From: Phytophthora quininea
Lineage: Eukaryota; Oomycota; Peronosporomycetes; Peronosporales; Peronosporaceae
Assembly (NCBI GenBank): GCA_011947345.1
Contig: JAAVTG010000519.1
Location: 744,001 to 808,000, forward strand
Direction: 5' to 3'
DNA: 64,000 nt
The notes under the pieces are model-generated. The model was not told the DNA's origin, searched no databases, and saw only the letters and a program-made list of their open reading frames with translations. Shown one piece after another: positions 55,168 through 64,000 of this stretch (within the stretch, counting starts at the first letter, position 1; the number at the start of each line of letters is the position of its first letter). A program made the translations under genes and the position numbers.

Positions 55168-56409
55168 TTACTCGCAGTCGAGCACCACGCGACCGACCAA
55201 CTTGCCCGCCTCCATGCGCTTGAACACCTCCGGCAGCTTGTCGAGCTTCTCGATCGAGTAGTTGGTCGACACGTCACCCGCCGCAGCCACCTTGAGCGCC
55301 TCGACCGAGTCCTGGCGGTTGCCGACGTACGACCCGATAATGCGGTGCGCACTGAGCACCGAACCGAACACGTCCGCGGTGATGGAAGCGTTTTTCGGTA
55401 GACCCACCATCACCACCGAGCCGTGCGGACGCAGGAACGACAGCGCATCATTGTACGCTTCCTTGTTGGAGGCCACCACCACCGTCGCGTGAGCACCGCG
55501 GCCTTCCGTGGCCTCGAACACCTTCTCCTTGACGTTGCCCTCCTTGTAGTCGATGAAGTCCTTGATGCCGTACGACTGGATCAGCTTGCGCTTGTGGTCA
55601 CCCGTGTCGATGGCAATAACGCGGTAACCCATGGCGCGGGCGTACTGGCAGGCGAAATGGCCCAAACCACCACCGGCTCCCGGGATTACCACCGTGTCGC
55701 CACACACACCACCGATCTCCTTCAACGCCTTGTATACCGTCACGCCGGCACACAGGATCGGCGCAGCAGCAGACAACTCCAAGTCCTTGGGGATCGGAGT
55801 CACGTGGTCCGAATAGGACACGCACCACTGCTGGAACGAACCGTCCACGCTAAAGCCGTGGGTCTCAGCTCCGGCGACGCACGTGTGCTCGTGGCCCTTG
55901 CGGCAGTCCTCACACCCGAGGCACGAATTGGCAATCCACTTGACACCGACGGCATCGCCGATCTTAAGATCGGTGGTGGTGTGGTCGCCGATGGCAGCGA
56001 CGTAGCCGGCACCTTCGTGACCACCGACTAGCGGCTGCTTGTGCTTCATGGGGAAATCTCCCTGCCAAATGTGCAGGTCCGAGTGGCAGACACCACTGTA
56101 CGCCAAGCGCACCAGCACTTCGCCGGACTTGAGGTCCTTCTGCTGCGTCACCGGCCAGTCCTTGCGGACCTGCAGCGGCGAGTTGGTGCTCTCAAACACC
56201 ACCGCCGTCTGGGTCTTGGGGATGTCGTACTTGGTCTGCGACTTGACCGAGTACGAGCGCGACTGGCAACGCGGGCACGTGCAGCCCATGGCGTGCGGCG
56301 AGCAGTTGCCGCAGCGGCATTGGCCGTTGTGGACGCCGACGATCGACTTGGTCGAGGTTTGCGCCGCACGACGAGCGGGCTGGTTGAAGCGGGACGCGAT
56401 GCGCAGCAT
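55168..56409 (-). CDS. zinc alcohol dehydrogenase, ADH copy 5
   Basis: Intact, 413 aa from ATG 56409 (MLRIASRFNQPARRAAQTS). The most diverged copy (for example GDFPMKHKQPLVGGHEGAG, CVAGAETHGFSVDGS, LELSAAAPIL) but with every zinc ligand, the GAGGGLG motif and the Cys-rich leader (CRCGNCSPHAMGCTCPRC) preserved. It has a classic oomycete initiator upstream. It is likely the older paralog that escaped the conversion among copies 2-4. Confidence 0.92.
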   Translation of the reverse strand: MLRIASRFNQPARRAAQTSTKSIVGVHNGQCRCGNCSPHAMGCTCPRCQSRSYSVKSQTKYDIPKTQTAVVFESTNSPLQVRKDWPVTQQKDLKSGEVLVRLAYSGVCHSDLHIWQGDFPMKHKQPLVGGHEGAGYVAAIGDHTTTDLKIGDAVGVKWIANSCLGCEDCRKGHEHTCVAGAETHGFSVDGSFQQWCVSYSDHVTPIPKDLELSAAAPILCAGVTVYKALKEIGGVCGDTVVIPGAGGGLGHFACQYARAMGYRVIAIDTGDHKRKLIQSYGIKDFIDYKEGNVKEKVFEATEGRGAHATVVVASNKEAYNDALSFLRPHGSVVMVGLPKNASITADVFGSVLSAHRIIGSYVGNRQDSVEALKVAAAGDVSTNYSIEKLDKLPEVFKRMEAGKLVGRVVLDCE

Positions 56410-56445
56410 GACGAAGAGGCTTGGACGATGTGGTGGACACCGGGC

Positions 56446-56461
56446 GAATTGGAGAATGAGC
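56446..56461 (-). promoter_or_regulatory. initiator of ADH copy 5
   Basis: The minus strand reads GCTCATTCTCCAATTC, an almost perfect oomycete core promoter, 37-52 nt before the ATG. Confidence 0.6.
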
Positions 56462-56826
56462 TCTATGCGCAGAGCTCCATTGCCCCATTGCCCCTCGACC
56501 TGGTTGAAGGTTATACTCACCAAGCACTTCAACGTGCGTGTACCGAGGACTGAAGACACTTTATCTTCAACGTGCAACCGGTCCTGCACGTGGTCACCGC
56601 GGTCTGCTTGGTCATTCCAACTGAAAGCTAGCCTGCCGTGTTCAAACTGCTCAAAACTTCAACCAGGATCCATTTCGACAGTCCGACACTGCGCTCACCA
56701 TCTGGTACGTGTTCGTGGTTGAAGTGTGTTATGCCAAAGTGGACTCAATTTCGACGCTGGTCAAAAGTGTTGATGCAGCGGGCTTGATAACTTCAAGGTT
56801 TCTGCGTTCACGAGGCTCCTACATCG
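56462..56826. other. intergenic, ADH copy 5 promoter and RING-gene 3' flank
   Basis: No gene seen. Confidence 0.4.
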
Positions 56827-59443
56827 TTACTCTGAAAACTCGGCCCCATACTCGTCTCCTTCCTCTTCTTGATACCTATCTTCCTCTTCTTCTTCGTCTG
56901 GGTAGTCTGGTCCGCCATCTCCGTCCTCTTGTTGCGCTTCGTCGTACACTTGCTGGTCATCATCATCGCCGCCTTCCTCCTCGTCGAACGGTTCGGTCGA
57001 CTGCAACTGCGAACCATGGTCGACCTCATCATCGTCGTGCGCGTTCAAGGACCGGGCTATCTCTATGGACTGCTCCATATCCACCACGTCCTCGTCGTCA
57101 CTTTCGACGATTCGGTCTCGCGCTCGCTTCAGTGGGCGTTGGCTGCTGTCGGACTCGCCGTCGTCCGAGAAGGCAACGACTGGTCTGGCTAGACTCGCAT
57201 CTGCGTCGGCATCAGACTCTCCTTCGCCTTCCTCCCATTGCTCACGAGTTGTTTTCTTGCCATTCCTAACAGGCGAGGCAGTCTCCTCGTCTTCGCTTAC
57301 ATCGCCGACATTGCCATCGGCAGCATCGTCGACAAATTGGTCCATGTCTTCTTCTGCAGCTCCCTCACTCTCGCCTTCATCTTCACTGTCGAAGATTTGG
57401 TTTGCGTTCCGCCGACGTGACCGAGATTGCCAAATAAATAGTCCTGGCTCCTCCTCCTCTTCAGCATCTCTCGGTTCGTCGTGTCCGGCTTCCTCGTCTG
57501 AGGAAAAGGCTGCGTCTTCGTGCTCGTGCACTAATTGGACTGTTCGGCATTCTGATCGTTCATGGGAGTCCTCCTCGCCATCCTCGTGATGATCGGCCTC
57601 TTCTCCGTCGTCTTCAAGCTCGTCGACGATCTCAACCTCGCGTTCGGATCGTCTACCTGAACGCTGGCGTCGGCTTATTCGCCGTCGCTCGCTTTCTTCA
57701 TCTGCTGCCTCGTCGTCGCTATTATATTCTATATGTTCTTCCCCTTCATGCTCAGAGAAATGACCGTCCGACCCAGCAGTGAGGTCATTTACGATAAAAG
57801 AATCATCGGACTCGCCTCCTTCTTCATCGTACTCGCCTTCATCGTTGCTGTAGTTGCCGCCTCGATTTCGACGACGAGCATCTCGTGCTTCATCATTGAT
57901 AAGACTAACATAATCAGCTACCGGCGTGTCCGAAATCTCGTGCGGTTCTCGCAGTAGCATGGTAATACTGAGCTTTAACCCATACAAGTCGTCAGAAAAG
58001 CGAAACGTGTACGTGCCTGCAGCAACAAAAAAAAAAGAAAAGCATTAGTTCTGCCATAAAGAACTAACACAGCAAACTCACCTCCCGGAACGTCAAGTCG
58101 TAGGCCAGGAAAACCCACGACGCCAGCTTGAGCACCACGAGTACGCTCCATCACACAGTTGCCCTGTCAAAAGCAATAGTAACTTGAGTCAAACTGCATG
58201 TTGTCCAGCTGATTCACTCTCGCCTTACGTACGTACCCCGTCATCACAAACTCGGAGAGTAATTTCATTGTAATAAGATCCACACACAAGGGCGTCGTCG
58301 TCCCCAGTCTCACTCATGAAGAACGGCATTCCATCGGCGATTTCCTCGTCCTCCTCCATCTTGATCACATTTAACGAGCACTCCTGATGCTCATTGTACA
58401 GCTCAAAAATGCTGGGGAACTCGACGATGGCGAGACCGACCCGCATGTTCATAATACCGTCTTCGTTCTCATCAGAAATGTCCAGAACGACATTCCGCGT
58501 AACATGAACGTTACCGTCGTTGTGATCTTCCACCTTTAGGACAGGATACTCCGAATGTCCGTCTCGTTGCTCCTCCCATGGAGCTGATTCATCTCCAGAA
58601 TGCGCTGGTAATTCCTCTTCATCGTGGTCGCCGTGGTACCTCGCTGCTCTCTCACTAAGGAAGAAGATCTTCCATTTGGCTTCCAGTTGATCAAGTTTGA
58701 TGGTAAATTCAGCCTCTTCTTCATCTTGGTACGAAGAAATTCTCTCGGCAGTGGACGGAATCAACAACTGTGCCATATAGGGAAATAATTCAGTCAGAGC
58801 ATTTTTTTAAATGCATTTCTTCATCTACAACTCACCTGAACAGCGTTCCACAATGTAACATTAACGTTAAAAACTGACGAGGGCGACGACGTCGCTGCAA
58901 GCAACTGCATGATCTCCACCCGACAGATCGGACACTGCGCCTCCTCGATCGGACGCGTCAAGAACGAGTCCATCAGACAAACACGACTAAATAAAATACA
59001 TAAAAACACATATTCATAACTTTATAGTAATAAGAAACATTTCCACCGCAACACGTACCAGAAGGAATGTCCACAAAATACTGTCATCGGCTGCAAAACA
59101 TAAAAATAACAATAAGAAAACGTTTTCATCCTAAACAATATCCTAGAGAAGCACCTTACTTTAAACATTGCGTATTGGCAGATGATGCACTGGAACTCTG
59201 CCTCAAGAGCGGTAGGAGTCACAAAGCCCTTGGCGGCCATCAGGGCCTCCGTCTTGGCCTGGGAGCGATCCTGCTGGTCTTCCATGACCTGAACCTCCTC
59301 CCGGGCTTCGTCCTGGGCGCTGTTGGTTTCCTGCTGCCCATGAACTCTACATCACTGTCCTGTCCATGATCCTGTCCGTCCTGCGTCTGGCCCTGCTGCC
59401 GCTCTTCGTCCTGAGCTTCCGTCACGTCCACCACGCCGTCCAT
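56827..59443 (-). CDS. RING-finger protein with long acidic tail, six exons
   Basis: Exons 59160-59443, 59059-59090, 58836-58986, 58237-58767, 58082-58163 and 56827-58016, all with GT-AG introns of 65-73 bp in matching phase. One base seems missing in the C run 59337-59339; with it the CDS is 2271 nt (756 aa). The RING finger is assembled across three exons: CIIC, CGHSFCRVC, then CPIC, about residues 110-160; a C3HC4 pattern. A central unknown domain (GLRLDVPGGTYTFRFSDDLYG) follows, then about 370 residues extremely rich in Asp/Glu/Ser with NLS-like patches (RRRISRRQRSGRR). Probably a nuclear E3 ubiquitin ligase or histone/chromatin-binding protein; the substrate is unknown. Confidence 0.75.
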
Positions 59444-59864
59444 GGCTTTTTGGCTCCAAAATGACAATTTTAGCGGGAAAAGTACGATTTTCACGAAATG
59501 TCACAATAGAAAAGATGTTGAAGTGGGTTATGCTAGTCATGAGGATAGTACAGTAGTATCTTCCAGCCAGCCGATCACGTCATGCTCTTTAACAGTTCTT
59601 GGGGAGGGCGGCGAAAAAGAGAGCCGTCCTCTAGCAGTTCAAGCAGATGGAGGCCCTTGGCCTCCACAACTGCTCTACGTCTGCTGTGTCTTTTATTTAA
59701 CCTATCTAGTAAAACCTATCAATATTTCTCGTACATGATCCTTCAAATGGTCTTTCACCTCGACCACCATTCCGTCGCTGTCCGATAGTGTTGCGCTATT
59801 CTGCAAGTGCAAATTTGCCCTTGTGACCTTTCAAGATTCAAGATGGAGAAGAAGGCCTCCCCCA
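59444..59864. other. intergenic region
   Basis: No gene seen. It contains the RING-gene promoter; TCATTTTGG lies about 15-25 nt before that ATG on the minus strand. Confidence 0.35.
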
Positions 59865-60315
59865 AATAAAGTGCTCGCAAGAGCTGGCTAAGGCTGCCGA
59901 AGCCGCAGCTACGCGCAACATTCGCCATGAAGACTATCTGCAGATCAGGCGCAACCGCATGTTCGATCGACTCGAAGATCTGTACAAGGACTACCTGGCG
60001 GCAAGAGGCGCCAGCGGCTCGACTTCAGACGCTACGACGCCGGCGGCAACCAGCGAGGCTATAGGTCTCGAAAACGTCAGAGGAAGTCGTCGGGATCATT
60101 ATCGCTAAAAACGGTTGATGTCGCAGTCCAGACAGAGCCTCCCCAAGCACAATACACAGGCCACCTGCCAAGCTTGGTGAAAAATCGACACCGCTGCGCA
60201 CTTTGTGCCAGCAAGCTGCCAGCAGGCAAGGCAACGGAGGCGCCTCAGACAAAGTTTAGATGCGAGGCTTGCGGCATGTACTTGTGTTGCAACAGCAGCA
60301 GGAATTGCTTTTAGA
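59865..60315 (+). pseudogene. 3' fragment of a piggyBac-like transposase
   Basis: Two frames give a helical Arg-rich segment (HEDYLQIRRNRMFDRLEDLY) and, about 200 bp later, a Cys-rich end: C-x2-C (CALC) followed by C-x2-C (CEAC) and further Cys (LCCNSSRNC). That resembles the C-terminal zinc ribbon of piggyBac-family transposases. There is no catalytic region or terminal repeat, so it is only a remnant. The assignment rests on the terminal zinc-ribbon pattern and is tentative. Confidence 0.4.
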
Positions 60316-61290
60316 GCAGCATCTCAAATCTGAAAAATAGTCTGTCTAACGCTAAATTTCTAAGATAATGCAACACAAAGGGGTAGTCGTGGGGGTACAG
60401 ACCCGACCGCAAAGCGACATCGAGATGGCTGCCATGAACAGCGTGGCTAAAGGACAGCATGGTGTCCAGGCCCTTGCAATTGTCCAGCAGCACTTGCACC
60501 ACCTTCAGCTGTCCGTATCCTGCTGCTGCTCCGAGTGCCAGTCGAGGAGAACCTTCGGGGCGGTTCTCGTAGAGCCACCTCACCATGTCCAGATCGTCCT
60601 CAGCTGTATCTGAATTCATCCCCTTATACGAGCAGCTAGCGCTAAATAAGGTCTCAACCACCCTCCGCTGCGCCGTCCATCGCGTAGAATGGAAGGAACC
60701 CAATCTTTGACGGGTCACGGTAGAAATCAATTGTTGGGATGTGTGAGTAGAGCCACTGGACCAGCTTGAGGTTGCCAGTGAACGCTGCCATGAACAGCAT
60801 CTCACTGAAGTCGTAGCCCCCATGGTTAGCTGCGTCTGGGAATAATCCCACAAGTTACTTGACGATGTCGTCAGAGAACTTCTGTCTCGATTCATACATG
60901 CACATGACGTAATCTATCGCATACTACCGCAGCTGCTCCAAGTTGTCCTGATGGATAGCTCTCGAAACGATCACTGTGCAGTTCTCCTCGAAAGTTGTCC
61001 GAGCCAACACGTTCGTCCAGCCAATGCACGATCTCCCAATGTCCCTCCTTCTCGGCTGCGTCGAGAGCATCTCTCCGCCTCTCGGATGTAAACCACTCTC
61101 CTCCGGATCTGTCCATCGGATTTCATCTCTGTCGTCAGATTCGCAGAGCTCCAACGCCCACAAGTGACCGCAAGAGGCCGCCGTCTTGACCACTTTGTCA
61201 GAGATCGGATAATCCCTCGACGAATGGCTTGCACGATTGCATGAGAGACTCCCACCGAGGGAATAGATTGTAACGGATACTTAGCAGTCA
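60311..61290 (-). pseudogene. ankyrin-like gene, heavily frameshifted
   Basis: Minus-strand pieces in all three frames: EKEGHWEIVHWLDERVG, MAAFTGNLKLVQWLYSHIP, DLDMVRWLYENRPEGSPRLA and GYGQLKVVQVLLDNCKG, ending YPFVLHYLRNLALDRL. At least four frame changes within 1 kb, more than elsewhere, and no convincing N-terminus. Its last bases overlap the piggyBac scrap's end, so either may have been truncated by the other. Confidence 0.55.
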
Positions 61291-61504
61291 CTTACGTTTC
61301 GGCTAGGACTCCAATTATCTAATTGCTTTAGTAAATATGCAGAGGAGGGCAGTCCGTGGGAGCAAAGCTCTCAACTGCCCGAACTGCGAGGGCGGCAACC
61401 TCATCACTTTCCAATTTGGCCGCCCTCTCAAAGACCTCGCCTACTTCCTTCATTTTCGAGTACTGGTAGCACTTGTTGGTTTCAGCCCCTGGGATCAAGA
61501 AGCC

Positions 61505-62335
61505 CATGGCTCTCGCCAGCGCGCAACTCCGCACCGAGATAGCCCGCCTCAATCAGGCGATGGTCGATCGCTCCAAGGTCCCAAGTAACTTGCCCAAGTT
61601 CACCGGCAAGAGGGGCGAGGACGTGAGGGAATGGCTATTCCAGATTGAGAACGCCTGCCGCATCAACGGCATCCAAATGGAAGACGCAAGCGCACGGCTG
61701 CCAGGGATCGCCGGGTCGGCGATGGAGAAGCCCGCCTCGGGGCGGTTCCTGCGCTGATCGTCGGCGACACGAAGCGGGGAGCACACGTGGGGATTTTCCG
61801 TGATCATGTGCTCCAGCACTTCGAGTCGTCGAACTATCAAGCCGCGCTGCGCGAGAAGCTCCTACAGCTCAAGTAGACGGTTGACATCGAGACGTACAAC
61901 GGAGAGTACAGCGCGCTCATCTTCCATATCGAAAGCATGAGCGAGCTGGACCAAGTCCTAAACTACGCCAACGGACTCAAGCCTCGCACGCGCGCCTGCG
62001 TCAAGTTGGAGATCCCCGCGACACTGAGCGTCGCGATGGACCTCGCGGTCAAGTACGAGGTGACTCATTTCGTCGACGAAGTTCGCGCGCGCCAAGATCA
62101 CTCCGACAAGAAGAAACCTTCTGCTGGCAAAGACTCCACGCAAGGAGGACGCAGCCAAAGTAAGCCCTTCCGTGGTAAAAGACGTTTCAAGGCCAAGAGC
62201 ACCAAGACGAAGGCCAAGGGCGGTGAAACTCGTACTTTCTTCCACTGCAAAAGCCCGGTCATATTAAGGCTGACTGCTTCGCGTGGAAGAAGCTGCAAGG
62301 CGAGCAGGGAAACGATAAACCACGTCAGTGAATGA
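61505..62335 (+). pseudogene. gag region of gypsy element
   Basis: ATG at 61505. Retrotransposon gag core: NLPKFTGKRGEDVREWLFQI, then after a frame change (near 61757) HFESSNYQAALREKLLQL, an in-frame TAG at 61876-61878, MSELDQVLNYANGLKP, and a basic Lys/Arg-rich tail leading to a nucleocapsid knuckle (HCK..PGHIKADC, after another one-base break near 62252). The first Cys of the C-x2-C is Phe. Confidence 0.65.
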
Positions 62336-62479
62336 GGGTCCTGTCGTGGTCAAGAGCGTAAACAGAGCATTACCTGTGGACAATATCAGCATCAATGTTC
62401 TGTGTGAAAACCCTCTCGTCTACAAATCAAACCCACTGTTCTCTACCCATGGGGAGATCAGTGCTGGCGACAAGAACAT

Positions 62480-63300
62480 CTCAACCTCAAGTATGCTGCT
62501 GGACAGTGGTGCTACTACAATCTACGTGTCAGCGTTGGGTCGAGAAGAACAAGCTCACAACTACGAAGTTCCAAGAGAAGAACATCCGTGTAAAGCTTGG
62601 AGACAATCAGATTGTCGAGACAGAGTTGGAGCTACTAGCTCTGACTATCGAAGTACCAGAAGTGGAAGAAGCATACACATGTGCTGCTGTCGTCAACGCA
62701 ATTCCTGACGTTCGACTGCATCCTGGGGATACTATTCTTCGAGGACATACAGCCCCTGATTGATGGGAGCGGTCGAAGGATTGAAGGAACAAGAAAGAAG
62801 ACTTTGCGAGCGAAGCGGACAAGTGAGGCCATCGGGCCGATCGAGGAAGGCGGACCGGCGATTGCCTCTGGGTCTCGGAGATCTGCCGGGGCGAAAGGCC
62901 CGTCGACGAAAAGACCTGATTCCTGTCGAGGCGCCGCGCTGGAAACGGATGTGAAGCCTGTGGTTGAAGTTGCCCGTGAAATTGCGCAGAGCGGAACCCC
63001 AAGAGTTGCTTGCAAGCAACTGGACCGCGAGCCAGTTGGTAGAGGCTCGGTGGCGGGAAGCGACAAGCGGTCGTCTTCGGATAAAAGCACAGCTGAGAGC
63101 CGTACCGGGGTAAAGAGCAGCGCCGTGGGGAAGATGTTCACGATGGGCGTTGTTGACAAAACTGGCGTGGAGACTAGGTCCACCACGCGGAAAAAGCCAA
63201 GAAAGCTCCTGAGAATCAAGACGAAGACGCAAGACGAACCTGGTTTTATGCTGGTTCTGTCGAACGAGACAATCAAACGCGTCGCAAGCTCGTTGCAGTG
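62480..63300 (+). pseudogene. retroviral-type aspartic protease and linker of gypsy element
   Basis: LLDSGATTIYVSA (62496-62534 region) is the D-S-G-A aspartic protease active-site motif. The other half follows out of frame (VRLHPGDTILRG). A 206-codon Lys/Ser/Arg-rich linker frame (62681-63301) with no known domain separates it from RT. Confidence 0.55.
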
Positions 63301-63345
63301 ACGCGACCAACCTGGTAACGTTGGCAGTGCCAAGGCTCAACGTTA

Positions 63346-64000
63346 CCTGGACACTGACTGGGAAAGCTTTCGAGTTAACCCTGCCTATAAGCTACTCAAG
63401 GAGTATAAAGACACCGTGTTTCGTCCCTAACTCCCTGGAGATCTACCCGAGAAGAGCGAGATTGAGCACCGGATCGATGTGCGTGATCCAAACCTCGCAA
63501 TATATCGGCACCAGTGGCGTCAATCACCGGAGCAGCAGCGTGAAATTGTTCGCTGGGTAGAAGAGATGGCCGAGAAGAAGCTCATTAGGCCAAACATTAG
63601 TCCACACCTGGCTCCAACATTTTGTGTGCGGAAGCCCATTGGATGGCGTATCATTCACGACTACCGATATCTTAACTCGAACGCGATCCGACAGAGCATT
63701 CCGATGACAAGAAAGGAAGATATCCTGGACGACATGGCTGGAGCGTACTACTACTCGACGATGGACTTGATGTCGGCATACTATCAAGTTCGAATGCGCG
63801 AAGAAGATATCAAGTTCACGGCATTCCAGGCACCGAACGGACTCTGGGAGTGCTTGGTACTTCCCATGGGAGTCTGCAATGCACCGGCAACGATGCACAG
63901 ATTGACATCCAAGCTGTTTCGAGGCTTGAAGCAAACGAGGTCGTTTTGCGACGACATCTACATCTCTACTAAGTCTCAAGACGTCAGCGAGCATTTGGAA
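63346..64000 (+). pseudogene. reverse transcriptase of gypsy element (partial)
   Basis: RT blocks in order: KLIRPNISPHLAPTFCVRKP, WRIIHDYRYLNSNAI, YYSTMDLMSAYYQVRM (first catalytic Asp), FTAFQAPNGLWECLVLPMGV, and F-C-D-D at 63944-63955 (the YxDD box, with Phe for Tyr). A TAA at 63428-63430 interrupts the frame upstream. The sequence ends inside the palm domain at the window edge. Confidence 0.75.

Larger units (their letters stand above)
61320..64000 (+). mobile_element. Ty3/gypsy retrotransposon, 5' part, cut by window edge
   Basis: Gag, zinc knuckle, protease and reverse transcriptase occur in that order on the plus strand. No LTR or primer-binding site was identified to the left, and RNase H and integrase lie beyond the window. 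Frame breaks in gag (near 61757), in the knuckle and between protease and RT, plus a TAA at 63428-63430, suggest a degraded copy. Confidence 0.75.

Noticed and set aside
56869..57589. Hydrophobic plus-strand ORFs opposite the RING gene's acidic tail
   Set aside because: Antisense of Asp/Glu codons (GAN) reads as Leu/Ile/Val/Phe/Ser, giving false membrane proteins.
1..64000. CRISPR arrays, rRNA genes, tRNA genes, bacterial operons
   Set aside because: None seen; introns, eukaryotic families and oomycete promoter motifs show nuclear eukaryotic DNA. tRNAs could be missed by eye; tRNAscan would settle it.

Overview
The window looks like nuclear DNA of a plant-associated oomycete, most likely Phytophthora or a close relative. 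The evidence is GC-rich compact genes, short GT-AG introns (about 42-73 bp), oomycete-type initiator motifs (CATTYY..CAWTTT) 25-60 nt before start codons, oomycete bZIP factors, RXLR-type secreted proteins, and many ankyrin-like proteins. I cannot name the species.

Layout. 1-9 kb: one-repeat MYB factor (+), arrestin-like protein (+), acyl-CoA oxidase (-), two tandem bZIP factors (-). 9-15 kb: a gene-poor stretch, a SulP transporter with STAS and a probable cyclic-nucleotide-binding-like tail (-), small doubtful ORFs. 15.3-17 kb: ankyrin-like gene (-). 17.2-32.5 kb: a large inverted repeat. Two ~6 kb, nearly identical arms (about 17236-23278 and 26450-32480) flank a ~3.2 kb spacer. Each arm carries, in order, the 3' part of a DUF3160-like gene, an ankyrin-like gene, a secreted CAP protein, an MLF-like protein and a broken HA-repeat gene. 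The spacer holds the rest of the left DUF3160-like gene, a membrane-anchored ankyrin-like gene and a diverged DUF3160 scrap. 32.5-42 kb: splicing factor SF3B6, a Mutator-like element with SWIM and Ulp1 protease domains, an RXLR candidate, a 21-bp minisatellite, a second secreted RXLR-like candidate and two ankyrin relics. 42-56.5 kb: five zinc alcohol dehydrogenase copies in mixed orientation, interrupted by an ankyrin-like gene and a TMTC-like membrane/TPR gene. 56.8-64 kb: a six-exon RING gene with a long acidic tail, a piggyBac-like scrap, an ankyrin pseudogene and the 5' part of a Ty3/gypsy element cut by the window edge.

Many otherwise good genes are broken by single-base indels, mostly one base missing from a short homopolymer. 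With the indels allowed for, total exon lengths become multiples of three (arrestin, bZIP, SulP, MLF, TMTC, RING and ankyrin genes). I read most of these as assembly errors, but true pseudogenisation cannot be excluded. ORFs were therefore followed across frames and joined as one locus.

Functional themes: mitochondrial fermentative metabolism (ADH array), peroxisomal beta-oxidation (ACX), secreted host-interaction candidates (two RXLR-like, CAP), and repeat-driven rearrangement by inverted repeats, gene conversion and transposons.
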